64,000 nt of DNA. Source: Bradyrhizobium sp. S69. GTDB taxonomy: Bacteria; Pseudomonadota; Alphaproteobacteria; Rhizobiales; Xanthobacteraceae. The notes under the pieces were generated by a model. The model was not told the origin of the DNA. It ran no database searches and worked only from the letters and a program-made list of their open reading frames with translations. How positions within the stretch are numbered: the stretch's first letter is position 1; each line of letters starts with the position of its first letter. The stretch covers positions 404,659 to 468,658 of the forward strand of contig NZ_LMUK01000042.1 in the NCBI RefSeq assembly GCF_009766005.1. The letters are read 5' to 3'. Made by a program: the position numbers and the translations under genes. Below are positions 22,941 through 32,106 of the stretch, one piece after another.

Positions 22941-23684
22941 CTATTGGATGTCCGATCGTCGCCAGACGGCGATGACCCGGCCGGTGACCGGATCGTCGTC
23001 CTCGCGCAGGATTTCCAGCGGCGGCGGCAGGCTGAAGGGTGCCGCACACAGGTTGATGTGGCGGACCTGGCCGAATTTTATGTCGGTGTTTTCTCGCGCA
23101 TTGAGGTAGCTCGTCGCCAGCAGATAGCTGATCTGCGAGCGGCGAAATTGTTCCAGGGCGGTCCAGATCGCCTTGTCGGGAAAATGGATCATGAGATCGC
23201 GCGCAAGCCATGCATCGACGCGTGGGAGGGGATCTTTCAGCACGTCGAGTTCCATGAACTCGATACCGGGATGGTTGGCGCGGTTCTCGATGATGAGGTC
23301 GTGGACGATGTCCGCGCCGACGTATCTGAAACCCGCCGGCCACTCCACGTGCTGCATCCAGTTGTAGTCGCCACAGGGGGCATCGAGCAGCGAGCCGAGG
23401 GCGTGGCGGCGGGCGAAATCGGCAAGGTTGATCCGGATGGACTCCGTTCGCTTGAGTTCCGCACCCCAGCCGCTCCGGCTCTCGTCATTGTTCCACCAGT
23501 TCTTCTTGAAGATATTGGTGAAAACCTCCTTGGCATCGCCGGTGCCGAGACTATCCACGGTCATCTGTTCATTGATGAGCGAGCGCAGGCCCGGTGGCAT
23601 ATTATCGCGGATCGATCGATATAGTCGCGGCGAACGTTTCTTGAACAGCAGCGCGGTGTCGGTAACTGCCTTTGAAATCCGCAT
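22941..23684 (-). CDS. Class I SAM-dependent methyltransferase
   Basis: 247 residues; start at 23684 chosen because AGGAG lies 7 nt upstream, although the frame stays open for another 105 codons. SAM-binding motif I is LLDAPCGDYNWMQHV (about residues 110-124), followed by FRYVGADIVHDLI and IEFMELDVLKDPLP; the post-motif segment DLMIHFPDKAIWTALEQFRRS matches small-molecule or sugar methyltransferases. It stands at the border of the exopolysaccharide locus and could methylate a sugar residue, but no acceptor can be inferred from the sequence itself. Confidence 0.8.
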   Translation of the reverse strand: MRISKAVTDTALLFKKRSPRLYRSIRDNMPPGLRSLINEQMTVDSLGTGDAKEVFTNIFKKNWWNNDESRSGWGAELKRTESIRINLADFARRHALGSLLDAPCGDYNWMQHVEWPAGFRYVGADIVHDLIIENRANHPGIEFMELDVLKDPLPRVDAWLARDLMIHFPDKAIWTALEQFRRSQISYLLATSYLNARENTDIKFGQVRHINLCAAPFSLPPPLEILREDDDPVTGRVIAVWRRSDIQ

Positions 23685-24017
23685 GCCACACTCCTGCGCA
23701 ACCAAATGCGTGTGATGTTCGCGTTGCTGTCCGATCGAGAGGCCACGGAGAGCAGAGAACATATTCAAAAGAGTTTGTGTGTTCTCAACTTGGCAAAACC
23801 GCGACCTGCCGATGATGACGTCCGATCGCCAGATGATTTTTTCAGCAGGACGTGATCGATCGAGGTGCAACGACACGCCGTCGCGGCCAAAATTTTGGTG
23901 CGCGAGCATTTCGATCGTCTGCGACACACTCAAAACATTTTCGTGCGAACAATGATCGGGGGCAGGCGATCCGATCAAGCCGATCGATGGCGAAATCACA
24001 AATAGGGATGGACCATC
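23685..24017. promoter_or_regulatory. Divergent intergenic region before the GH10 gene
   Basis: 333 nt between the divergent methyltransferase and GH10 genes. The minus-strand frame is open through it, but ribosome-site evidence favours the downstream start at 23684. It contains GATCGATCGA at 23856 and several GATCG-rich stretches (23955-23990), with no clear promoter or operator. Presumed to hold both promoters. Confidence 0.3.
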
Positions 24018-25142
24018 ATGAATGCTGCTGTTTCACGCCGTCGTTTGTTGCAGATGGGCGCCGCCGGGATTGTCGCCAGCCATACTCCGGTCAACGCGGC
24101 GGCTCCGCCGACGAGCCTTAGTACCGTTGCGGCTGCGAATGGGTTTGTATTCGGTTCCGCGGCGGCGGAGGTGATCGATAGCGATCCGGCATATCGCGAG
24201 CTCTACGTCAGCCAGACCAAGCTGATCACCACGGATGTCGCGCTCAAGATGGGAAGGATCGCGGCGCTACCGGGCCCCAAGCAGTTCGAAGCCGGGGACA
24301 AGTTGCTGGCATTTTGCAATTCGCACGGCATTGCGATGCGCGGTCATTGCCTGATCTGGAACGAATGGGTGCCGGCCTGGATCAAGGTGATGTCTGCCGC
24401 CGAGCGGCGGGCGTATTTCGATGCCTATATCGAAGAAGTCGTCGCCCGCTATTCCGGCAAGCTGCAATCCTGGGATGTCGTCAACGAGCCATTCTGGCCT
24501 GGCCACAAGGCACCTGGCGGCTTTCGGCTGGGTCCCTGGTACGATGCGTTTGGTGGTACCGACTACATTCGTCGCGCCTTTGAGCGTGCCGCGAAGGTCG
24601 ACGGCAAGACCAAACTGGTTCTCAACGAAGCGCAAACCGAACGCGACGACGAAGTCGGACTCGCGGTGCGTCGCGGTCTTCTGCAGCTAGTCAGCGATCT
24701 GAAGAATGCCGGGGTCAAGCTGGACGTGGTCGGTCTGCAAGGACATCTGCAACCGCAATATCCGCACGATCCGGCCCGGTTCAACGATTTCCTGCATGAG
24801 CTGGCGGCGCTGGGCGTTGACATCTACATCACGGAATTCGATGTCTGCGATGACGTCTTTCCGCAAGATATCAAGGCGCGCGACGAGGCGGTCGCCAAAA
24901 CGGCGCGGCAATTCCTGCAGACGACGCTGAGCCATCCGGCGGTCAAGGCGCTGATTACCTGGGAACTGGCCGACAAATACACCTTCTACAAGGGCGTGGC
25001 GTTGCAAAAGAACCCAACGACGACGCGACTTCCCCGGCCGCTGCCCTATGACGAGCAGTTTCAGCGCAAGCCGATGTGGTATGCGATCGCGGAAAGTTTC
25101 GAGGGCGCGCGGCGGCCAGCTACCAGCGGTCAGGTTCGCTAG
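24018..25142 (+). CDS. GH10 endo-beta-1,4-glycanase (xylanase family), Tat-type signal
   Basis: Glycoside hydrolase family 10 enzyme of 374 residues. The N terminus SRRRLLQMGAAGIVAS with cleavage near VNAAAP is a twin-arginine signal, so it is exported folded. Catalytic residues are visible: acid/base Glu157 in WDVVNEPF and nucleophile Glu273 in IYITEFDVCDD; other family segments are RGHCLIWNEWVP and the late ITWELADKYTF. It lies inside an exopolysaccharide locus and is convergent (1-nt gap) with the vpsF-like gene, so its target may be the polymer made here and not plant xylan. Homologues in such loci are often annotated simply as endo-1,4-beta-xylanase. Confidence 0.9.
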   Translation: MNAAVSRRRLLQMGAAGIVASHTPVNAAAPPTSLSTVAAANGFVFGSAAAEVIDSDPAYRELYVSQTKLITTDVALKMGRIAALPGPKQFEAGDKLLAFCNSHGIAMRGHCLIWNEWVPAWIKVMSAAERRAYFDAYIEEVVARYSGKLQSWDVVNEPFWPGHKAPGGFRLGPWYDAFGGTDYIRRAFERAAKVDGKTKLVLNEAQTERDDEVGLAVRRGLLQLVSDLKNAGVKLDVVGLQGHLQPQYPHDPARFNDFLHELAALGVDIYITEFDVCDDVFPQDIKARDEAVAKTARQFLQTTLSHPAVKALITWELADKYTFYKGVALQKNPTTTRLPRPLPYDEQFQRKPMWYAIAESFEGARRPATSGQVR

Positions 25143-25143
25143 G

Positions 25144-26565
25144 TCAGGCGTGGCTTGGTCGATAGAGGCCCTGAGAACCGTGGGCTACGGGAGCGCTGAC
25201 GCGGCGGGGTTCGCGGGGCAGCAAAAGCGTAACCAGAATGACGAATTGCGCGAGCTGGATATTCTTCGAGGAGAAGCTCACCGAACTCGCGGCAACCGCG
25301 AGAATCAGCAGCATGATCGTCCATGCCCCGCCACTCGCGCGGCGCAGGATCTCGGTCATAAAGCCGATCAGCCCGATCGTGAGCAGGGCGGTGTGAACGA
25401 TGCCGAACTGAACGATGCAGGAAATCCAGAAATTCTCGATGCCGTAGTTGAGGCCAAGCTGGCCCTGCAGTGCGGTGACCCGCGCGGGACTGGGACCCAG
25501 CACCAGTTCGTGCCAGTCGAAATGCGACAGCAGGTCGAAAGTGGCATAACGCGCCAGCGTACTGCCCTTGTCTGACGAAAAGCGCAGCAGCATCTTGTCG
25601 AAGATGCCGGAGTCGAGCGCCGCGAAGACCGCCGCGCCGGCGACGAACAACAGGCTGATGCCGGCAACCGCCGCCGGGAGCGAGATCCGCTTGCCGCGGA
25701 TCAGCCGCAAAATCTCGAGCATCGCGAGGCAGCCGATGATCGCGAGCACGGTCATCAGCGATGTGCGTCCGCCGAATGCCATCAGCGATGCCAGGCTAAA
25801 GACGATCAATGGCAATCGCACAACGATCGGCGGGCAAAGCGCGGGTCGGACAATAAGCGCGAGAACATAGGCTGCGACAACGCCCGACGCATCAAGGGGG
25901 TGGCCGAGCAGGGCGGAGGAACGCCATTCGCTGAGCACCACCACGCCGTCACCGCCGAGCGTCAACGGAATCAGCCGATGGCCGGAAAAATATTCATAAT
26001 AGCCAAGCACGATATTGAGCAGAACCGTGCAATGGATCGCCCAGATCAGCGGCCTGCGCTGCGCGGTGGGAAGACGCCAGATCACCAGGCAAAGCACGAC
26101 CGGCGTCAGGAACGTATCGACGATGACGGTGAAGGGGCGCTCCAGCACGAACATCTGGACCAGCAGAGCGAACCAGCAGAACATATAGAGCAGCAGCAGC
26201 CTGGCTTCGGAGAACGCCCGGTTGATGTCGCCTACCGGATCGCCGTTTCGCATCAGCAACAAAAGCCACGCCATGAACGTGGCGTAGGTTGCGGGGTGCA
26301 GCTTTTCGTAGAAATTGCCGCCCGCACTGAGATAGTGGATCTTCCAGTCGGTCAGCAACGCGGGAGGAACCACGAATACGGAGACCACGGCCAGCAGCAT
26401 CAGCCCGATGATCATCAGGTCGATGACGCCGGTGGCGTTGCTGGCAGCGGCGGCGCGGCGAATGGGCGCGGGTCGATGATATCGGGCCGTCGCGGAATGG
26501 CCGTCGCGCTGCGGCGATAGCTTCACGATCGATGCAGACTGGCTGATCGGCCTGCGTATCGTCAC
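25144..26565 (-). CDS. VpsF-like polysaccharide biosynthesis membrane protein (candidate polymerase)
   Basis: 473-residue polytopic membrane protein with about ten hydrophobic segments after a 45-residue Arg/Ser/Ala-rich cytoplasmic tail. The long central loop and the segment MAFGGRTSLMTVLAIIGCLAML resemble O-antigen ligase/Wzy-type and VpsF-type proteins, which polymerise or export repeat units at the inner membrane. The start overlaps the tyrosine-autokinase stop by 4 nt, placing it at the end of a three-gene operon (outer-membrane barrel, autokinase, this gene). No other Wzy candidate is visible in the locus, so it is the best polymerase candidate. Confidence 0.78.
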   Translation of the reverse strand: MTIRRPISQSASIVKLSPQRDGHSATARYHRPAPIRRAAAASNATGVIDLMIIGLMLLAVVSVFVVPPALLTDWKIHYLSAGGNFYEKLHPATYATFMAWLLLLMRNGDPVGDINRAFSEARLLLLYMFCWFALLVQMFVLERPFTVIVDTFLTPVVLCLVIWRLPTAQRRPLIWAIHCTVLLNIVLGYYEYFSGHRLIPLTLGGDGVVVLSEWRSSALLGHPLDASGVVAAYVLALIVRPALCPPIVVRLPLIVFSLASLMAFGGRTSLMTVLAIIGCLAMLEILRLIRGKRISLPAAVAGISLLFVAGAAVFAALDSGIFDKMLLRFSSDKGSTLARYATFDLLSHFDWHELVLGPSPARVTALQGQLGLNYGIENFWISCIVQFGIVHTALLTIGLIGFMTEILRRASGGAWTIMLLILAVAASSVSFSSKNIQLAQFVILVTLLLPREPRRVSAPVAHGSQGLYRPSHA

Positions 26566-28880
26566 TGCGCCGGTCCCGGACTCAGCTTGGCCGCGCCATA
26601 GGGCTTGAGATAGGCCGAACTGCGGTAATAGTCATAGAATCGCAGTTGGCTGAGATCGACATGGGTCAGCACCGTTCCGAGCAACCGGTCATAGACCGGC
26701 GAGAGCAGGTCGATGGTGTGGGAGACGACCTCCCGGGGGGTTTGATCCCAGGCCACCGCGAGCACGATGCGGTCGGCGAGTTCGGCCAGGGCGCGCCCAT
26801 CGACCAGGGGAACCAGCGGCGGAGAATCAATAATAATGACTTCGTAGTGTTGGCGCAGGTGATCGAGCAGATCCGCGATCTGCTCGGAGAACATCAGTTC
26901 GGTAATCGCGTCGACATTGTCGCCCGCGACCTCGGGTGACGGGAGTATCGACAGCCCGGTGCTGCGATCGACCAGGCGGGCGTGTCCCAGCGGTACTTGT
27001 CCGGTGGCGACATGCAACAGGCCGGCCTCGGCATGCGGACACAGCGCACGCGTCAGTCCCGGGTTGCGAAGATCTCCGTCAACCAGAAGCGTGTTGATTC
27101 CCAAGGTGGCGAGCGATTGGGCGAGATTGACCGCGAGCGTCGTCTTGCCTTCGCCTTCGAGCGCCGACGTAATCAGTACAACTTTGGTCGGCTCCACCCG
27201 CAGCGAGCGCTGAATCGAGAGACGGATCGCCCGGATCGCTTCGGCAAAAAACGTACCCGGTTCGTCGATCGCGTAGCGCATCAGCGGTGGCTGCAACGAT
27301 GGCGGCAGCAAACCGGCGGCCTTGGGATCGTAGCTGCCGAGTTCGCTGCGTCCGCGCTTGGCCCGGCCGGCCAGTTCACGGCTGTTGATCCGGGGCAGGG
27401 CGGCCAGCGCCGCGATACCCGAAACCTGCTCCGCCTGCTCGAGCGTCTTGATGCGGCTATCGAGATAGTCGACAAGAAATGCTGAAATAGCGCCAGCGCC
27501 AAGGCCGAGCAGCAGCGCCAGTCCCATGATCAGCGTGCTCTTGGGAGCAGATGGCTGCAGCGGCATGCTGGCCTTGGTCACGATGTGCGAGTCCGGCATT
27601 TCCAGGCTCTCTTGCGCCGTGGTTTCCTTGGCGCGGGCCAGATAGGACTCATAGAGGGTTCGGTTCGCCTCGGCCTCCCGCTGCAACTGATGCAAGCGCA
27701 CCTGGGCCGGGCCGGAGGAACTCGATACGCCGCTGAGCTTGTCCAGGCTGTCCTGTAGCGAGGCTTCGCGCGAGGCGGCGACGGCGTAATCGTGCCGTGT
27801 ACTCTGCACGATGCGCTGGAGTTCCTCGTTGATCAGGCGCTGGGTATCGCGCAATTGGGCGTGCACGTTGGCGACCAGCGGATGGCGCGGCCCGTATCGG
27901 CTCGAAAGGTCGGCTTCGCTCTTGGCGATGTCGGCATATTGGGCCCGCAGCTTGGAGACCGTGTCCGACGAGACCGCGGCGTTGATGCCGCCCGGATCGC
28001 CGCCGGCCTTGCCGAGCTCCTGAACTTGCTCGAATTTCGCGCGCGCCTCCGCGGTCTGCACGCGGGCCGTGACCAATTGATTATTGAGATCGGTGATCTG
28101 CTGATCGTTGACGGTCACACCCTGTGATACCGCGAGGTTGTTGGCGGCCCGAAAATCCTCGACCGCCTGCTCGGATGCGACAACGCGCGACTTCAATGCA
28201 TCGATCTGACCGTTGAACCAGCCGGCCGCAACCCGCGTTGCGTCGTTCTTGGCGCGCACCTGCTCGTCGAAATAGCCGTCGGCAACGGCATTGGCGATCG
28301 TCGCGGCCTTCGATGGTGATTCCGCGTTGACGTTGATATCGATCAGGAAGGTGGTGCCTTGCCGAACCACCTTCATGCGGCGTTGGAGAATGTCGACCGA
28401 GCGTGCCCGCGCCGCATCCTCGGGGCTCGCGCCAGCAACCCGCGTGCTGCTCGCGAACAGCCGCTTCACGGGGTCGAGAAGACCGGGCGTCGGGGTGAAC
28501 TCCGGATCTTTGGTGAGCTCCAGTTTATCGACGACGCGTTGCAGGATCGAGACCGACTGGATCAGCAGCACCTGGCTCTCGACGGTCGCATCGTCGGTCG
28601 TCACGGTCGGCATTGCCGACTGGTTTGTCTCGGCGACGCTGGCCCGGTGGGGATCGACGAAAACCGTCGCGGTCGCGGTATATAAAGTGGTGGCGGCGAT
28701 GACATAGATCAGCGCGAGCCCGAGCAGCACCAGCGGCGGCAGCGCGACCACCTTCCAGCGGCGGCGCAGGATCCGCGCCAGTTCGCGGAGGTCGACGCTC
28801 GGATATTTCCAGCCTTCGGCGGCCGTTCCGATCGGTTCCTCCGGCACGTGATAGAGCTGCTCAGAACTGCGCTGTAACAT
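26562..28880 (-). CDS. Wzc/ExoP-type tyrosine autokinase and chain-length regulator
   Basis: 772-residue inner-membrane protein combining a Wzz-type polysaccharide co-polymerase with a bacterial tyrosine kinase. A first membrane helix (about 44-66) and a second (about 447-470, with the Pro-rich LQPSAPKS before it) flank a periplasmic coiled region. The cytoplasmic kinase has Walker A ALEGEGKTTL (573-582), Walker A' LLVDGDLRNPG (598-608) and Walker B VIIIDSPP (681-688). The C-terminal tyrosine cluster includes Tyr749, Tyr751, Tyr752, Tyr757 and Tyr761, the expected autophosphorylation tail. It overlaps the barrel gene by 20 nt and the vpsF-like gene by 4 nt. It controls chain length and export of the polymer. 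Confidence 0.92.
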   Translation of the reverse strand: MLQRSSEQLYHVPEEPIGTAAEGWKYPSVDLRELARILRRRWKVVALPPLVLLGLALIYVIAATTLYTATATVFVDPHRASVAETNQSAMPTVTTDDATVESQVLLIQSVSILQRVVDKLELTKDPEFTPTPGLLDPVKRLFASSTRVAGASPEDAARARSVDILQRRMKVVRQGTTFLIDINVNAESPSKAATIANAVADGYFDEQVRAKNDATRVAAGWFNGQIDALKSRVVASEQAVEDFRAANNLAVSQGVTVNDQQITDLNNQLVTARVQTAEARAKFEQVQELGKAGGDPGGINAAVSSDTVSKLRAQYADIAKSEADLSSRYGPRHPLVANVHAQLRDTQRLINEELQRIVQSTRHDYAVAASREASLQDSLDKLSGVSSSSGPAQVRLHQLQREAEANRTLYESYLARAKETTAQESLEMPDSHIVTKASMPLQPSAPKSTLIMGLALLLGLGAGAISAFLVDYLDSRIKTLEQAEQVSGIAALAALPRINSRELAGRAKRGRSELGSYDPKAAGLLPPSLQPPLMRYAIDEPGTFFAEAIRAIRLSIQRSLRVEPTKVVLITSALEGEGKTTLAVNLAQSLATLGINTLLVDGDLRNPGLTRALCPHAEAGLLHVATGQVPLGHARLVDRSTGLSILPSPEVAGDNVDAITELMFSEQIADLLDHLRQHYEVIIIDSPPLVPLVDGRALAELADRIVLAVAWDQTPREVVSHTIDLLSPVYDRLLGTVLTHVDLSQLRFYDYYRSSAYLKPYGAAKLSPGPAQ

Positions 28881-30291
28881 TGATGCCTACCACGTTTTTG
28901 TCGTAGCTGAAGGTTGAGATGTTGCTGCTGCGGAGGATGTACTGATGATAGAGCGAGACAGCGGCGAAGCGGTTGAACATGTATTTGACGCGAGCATCGG
29001 TGCTGATGACGTCATCCTTGCGCAGCTGGCCGTAGAAGCGGTCGGTCTCGTAGCCGCCGGCAACCGAGATCACGACGTTACGGAGCAGTTCGTAATCGAA
29101 GCCGAGCTGTTGGGCGTTGGCGAGCACCCCGGTGGAGCCGGTGTCGGCGGTTTCCGTCACGAGTTGCTCGGCCTTGTAGTGGATGTCGAGCAAGCGGGTC
29201 GGGCTCCAGGTCAGCGAGGCGCGATAGGACGGACCCGCGATGGTGCCGATGGTCGGATCGACGAACCGCTGCTCCACATACCCGAAGCCGAATTCGCCCT
29301 TGATCAGGTTGGTCAATCCGAAGGTGAGGCCGGTCAGCACCCGATAGCCCTGCGAGTCCAGTGACTCGCCTGGGGTTCCGCGCAGGTCGCGCTGATTGCC
29401 CTCGGCCGCGCTGAACCAGCCCAGCGTCGATGAGAAGGCGTAGTCGATCCGGCTGTGAACGGTATAGATCTGGCCGTCGCGGCCATCCTGGCTGATGATG
29501 GTGCCGTCTTGGGCCCGGGTATTTCCGAACTGGTAGGAATCGACGCCAGTTCCAATCGAGGCGGTTAATCGATTGAACTCCTTGCGAAGCGTGATATCGC
29601 CGGAGAACAGATCGTAGGGTGTCGGCTGCACGGCGTTGGACGGTGAACTGAGCGTTCCGACGCCCTCGTTCAAATGAGCCACCTGAAAACTGGTCAGAAC
29701 AGCCACGTCGTGCGCGATATCGAACCACGCGTTGCCCTTCAAGCTCGCATTGGTCTGATTGAGGCTCGAATTCTGATCATAGGTCGTCTGTTGCACGTCC
29801 AGCTTGAGATCTATGCCGTGCCGCTCCCAAAGCGTGTGCGCATCCAGCGTCGGCTCGACCACGGCCGCGAGGTCCGACTTCTTTATCGTGTTTGAAGAAA
29901 ATACGTTGCTGTCGTAGAAGCCGCCGGCAATCAACGCCGGCGTGAACATCCAGGAGTCCGCGCGAATTCCGACGGGCTCGTATCCGGGCTGCTGCCGGGC
30001 TTTCACCGGCATGTCCTCCGGAGCTACCTCCTCGCGGCTGTCCGGATCAGTCAAATTCGGCAACGACGTCGGCTCGAAAACCCGCGATGCGTTCCAAGGT
30101 GGCGCGACCGGATCGCTGATCGGCGGAATTGCCTGTGCGCTGGCGGGCGATGCCAGGCCGAGCACGATCATCGTTGCCGGCCCTGAAGCGATCTTAAGTC
30201 CGTGCCGCCCGATCGTTTCTGTCGCGCCGACAATACCGCAGCGCTCGGCAATCGTGTCGAACCGTGCGAATGCCAGCCTGAGTTTCATCAT
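28861..30291 (-). CDS. Outer-membrane beta-barrel protein of the exopolysaccharide locus
   Basis: 476-residue exported protein. The start is the ATG pair at 30291 with AGAGGCG upstream; a TTG at 30312 is an alternative. A long N-terminal region precedes cleavage near PASAQAIPP. After a Pro-rich stretch of about 80 residues, the protein is a run of amphipathic strands ending in a C-terminal Phe (NVTAQF), the sorting signal for BAM. It resembles the putative beta-barrel porin 2 family (VpsM-like) found in polysaccharide loci. It is first in the operon with the autokinase and vpsF-like genes and may form or support the outer-membrane exit. Confidence 0.8.
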   Translation of the reverse strand: MMKLRLAFARFDTIAERCGIVGATETIGRHGLKIASGPATMIVLGLASPASAQAIPPISDPVAPPWNASRVFEPTSLPNLTDPDSREEVAPEDMPVKARQQPGYEPVGIRADSWMFTPALIAGGFYDSNVFSSNTIKKSDLAAVVEPTLDAHTLWERHGIDLKLDVQQTTYDQNSSLNQTNASLKGNAWFDIAHDVAVLTSFQVAHLNEGVGTLSSPSNAVQPTPYDLFSGDITLRKEFNRLTASIGTGVDSYQFGNTRAQDGTIISQDGRDGQIYTVHSRIDYAFSSTLGWFSAAEGNQRDLRGTPGESLDSQGYRVLTGLTFGLTNLIKGEFGFGYVEQRFVDPTIGTIAGPSYRASLTWSPTRLLDIHYKAEQLVTETADTGSTGVLANAQQLGFDYELLRNVVISVAGGYETDRFYGQLRKDDVISTDARVKYMFNRFAAVSLYHQYILRSSNISTFSYDKNVVGINVTAQF

Positions 30292-30807
30292 TCGCCTCTT
30301 GCAGGAAGCCAAGCTTGCCGGCGTCGATCGATCGATACGAGAGTTCGATCGTCGCCTGCAAAACCGTCTTCGCCTGTTGACAAAATCGGCAGCCGCGCCA
30401 CGACCACCATCAACACCTTAGAGGAGCTTGTGATGTCGTCAGATCAGAACGCTGGTTCCCTGTTTGCAACGCAGATCCAGGGAAAAAGTTTCTGCACTGC
30501 AAAATTAGCCCGTGCAAAGCGACGACACTATGGCAGCGGGCTTAGAACACACGATGAGAGATCGGAGTGTTTGCGAATTCGATAAGGCGCCGCGTCGTGC
30601 GGAAAGTTTGCGATGCCGACCTCGGATGCAACCATTAGCATTGGAGTCTTCGCCTTCAGGGCAAACGTCTCTATGCCTGGTTGCAAGGGCCGGATGTTTG
30701 CGGTGTCGCTGCTCGAATTGCGAGCAAGTGTCAGGCTAGACTCAGGCCAGCGTTGCGCGGTTGTTGTGCAACCGCAGACGTCGCCGATATGTCACGGTTC
30801 TCAACAA
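30292..30807. other. Long intergenic region, no confident gene
   Basis: 516 nt between two minus-strand genes. It should hold the promoter for the barrel-autokinase-vpsF operon. An imperfect inverted repeat around GGCGTCGATCGA (30318) and TCGATCGTCGCC (30346) lies 30 to 70 nt upstream of that operon. The plus strand contains one short open frame with a good ribosome site (separate entry). Nothing else recognisable. Confidence 0.4.
30433..30585 (+). CDS. Possible 50-residue peptide, unrecognised
   Basis: A 50-codon frame (starting MSSDQNAGSLFATQIQG) is preceded by GAGGAG at a normal distance. The second half is rich in Arg, His and Lys and has no hydrophobic or domain pattern. It faces away from its neighbours. 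The ribosome site is the only support, and it may be spurious. Confidence 0.2.
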   Translation: MSSDQNAGSLFATQIQGKSFCTAKLARAKRRHYGSGLRTHDERSECLRIR

Positions 30808-31548
30808 TCACATGCTGCCGACGGCTTCTGACCGAAAGCTGGTCGCGAGGTTGTTTCGATAGGCCGGCAAGCGGAGCTTGTCGCTTGAGATGATCACGCG
30901 GCCGCGAAAAATGCGGGCCGACTTCGATTCGAAGAAGCTTCGCAATTCCGTCGTATAGAAGCCGATCGATGGCTCCTCGTTGAATTCGAGCGCAATAATG
31001 CCGCCGTCGGTCAGCACGTTGGCCTTGAGATCGTCGAGAAGGAACTGCCACTCATTCACACCCCATAGGCGGTTCGTCCGGTGCCCGTTGAAACAGATCT
31101 GATGCGCGGTAACGACGTCAAATCGGGTCTGGAGCGGCGACAGCGGCGTATAGGCTTCTATGCGCTCGCTGGTTCGCGACAGGCCAAGGCACTCAAACAT
31201 ATCGGTATAGAAATCGTAGCCGGGCTGATCGATCCCATGGACCTGGTGACCAAGGAATTTACAGCAATAGAGAAAGTAGCCCGCGCCGCATCCCAGGTCC
31301 AGAACCGAGCCAGTCTCCGACTTGTCGAGGCCCAACTCGATGGCGCGCATCATCTTCGACCGGAGCCACATGCGCTTGTCGAAATATTTGTAGCTGTCGT
31401 AACCTTCCGATTTATGCCGGTCGATGACTGCCTGGAATTTCAGTTGATCGATCGAGGCGTCGGCTTTTGCGCCGAGGCTACGTGCTTTGAGGTAGTTGGG
31501 GATATCTGAAACTGAATATTGCCGGCGTCCTGCGATTGCAAATGGCAT
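30808..31548 (-). CDS. Class I SAM-dependent methyltransferase
   Basis: 246-residue protein with SAM motif I VLDLGCGAGYFLYCCKFLG (about residues 82-100) followed by VHGIDQPGYDFYTDMF and DVVTAHQICFNGH. The domain matches the methyltransferase type 11/12/23 group that is common in polysaccharide clusters. It lies 150 nt after the end of a four-gene operon of glycosyltransferases and may be transcribed with it. Likely role: methylation of a sugar or a terminal residue of the exopolysaccharide; the acceptor is inferred from context only. Confidence 0.82.
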   Translation of the reverse strand: MPFAIAGRRQYSVSDIPNYLKARSLGAKADASIDQLKFQAVIDRHKSEGYDSYKYFDKRMWLRSKMMRAIELGLDKSETGSVLDLGCGAGYFLYCCKFLGHQVHGIDQPGYDFYTDMFECLGLSRTSERIEAYTPLSPLQTRFDVVTAHQICFNGHRTNRLWGVNEWQFLLDDLKANVLTDGGIIALEFNEEPSIGFYTTELRSFFESKSARIFRGRVIISSDKLRLPAYRNNLATSFRSEAVGSM

Positions 31549-31698
31549 GCCGAAACTCCCTTCAAAGGCGGTGCTGGAATTCTTACTGCGCGGTATGAAC
31601 GAGTACTGTCGAAACGAGGACAGCGCCGGAAAGCTCTATCGCTTTTGTAGCAGCAAGAAGGCTGCAATTTGACGATCTGATATCGGTCCGGGTCGACT

Positions 31699-32106
31699 TC
31701 AAAAGGTGCCTTTTATTTTTTGACAGGACGTCGATGATGTCGACGACATCTGCACAATGCTGCCCAAGGTATTTGCAAATAGCGTATCCTTACGAGTAAG
31801 AAAGCGCAGCGTGGCCTTGGGATTGCTGTCACAGAATTGCGACAGCGTCGCTGCGGTAGCCGCGACGTTGTCCTGCTTGGGAACCACGGCAATGCCGCCG
31901 TCGTTCAAAATATATGCATCCTTGACATTGGCCATTGCTGATGTCGCGATGCAGACCTTGAACAAATTCTCGTAAGCTTGCGGCGGAAGTGCCAGATCGC
32001 CGCCCAGACCACCAAGCAAATATTCGCGGCTTTTGCTGCAATTTTCAGCGCGTGCGGGCGCGCTGGCGAGCGCCAGCAGGACGGCGATGGCGAGCAGCCG
32101 GCTCAT
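31699..32106 (-). CDS. Small exported protein of unknown function in the glycosyltransferase operon
   Basis: 135 residues with a clear signal peptide (MSRLLAIAVLLALASAPARA, cleaved before ENCSKS). The mature protein has four cysteines (in ENCSKS, KVCIAT, QFCDSN and SSCQKIKG), which would suit two disulfides, and ends in a Ser/Thr-rich tail. I do not recognise the family. It overlaps the upstream glycosyltransferase gene by 4 nt, so it is translationally coupled to it. A periplasmic protein in this position could help polymer export or lectin-like binding, but nothing in the sequence shows this. Confidence 0.75.
   Translation of the reverse strand: MSRLLAIAVLLALASAPARAENCSKSREYLLGGLGGDLALPPQAYENLFKVCIATSAMANVKDAYILNDGGIAVVPKQDNVAATAATLSQFCDSNPKATLRFLTRKDTLFANTLGSIVQMSSTSSTSCQKIKGTF

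Noticed and set aside
23685..23999. 105-residue N-terminal extension of the methyltransferase
   Set aside because: No ribosome site at the longer start and no homology-like pattern; AGGAG precedes the Met at 23684.
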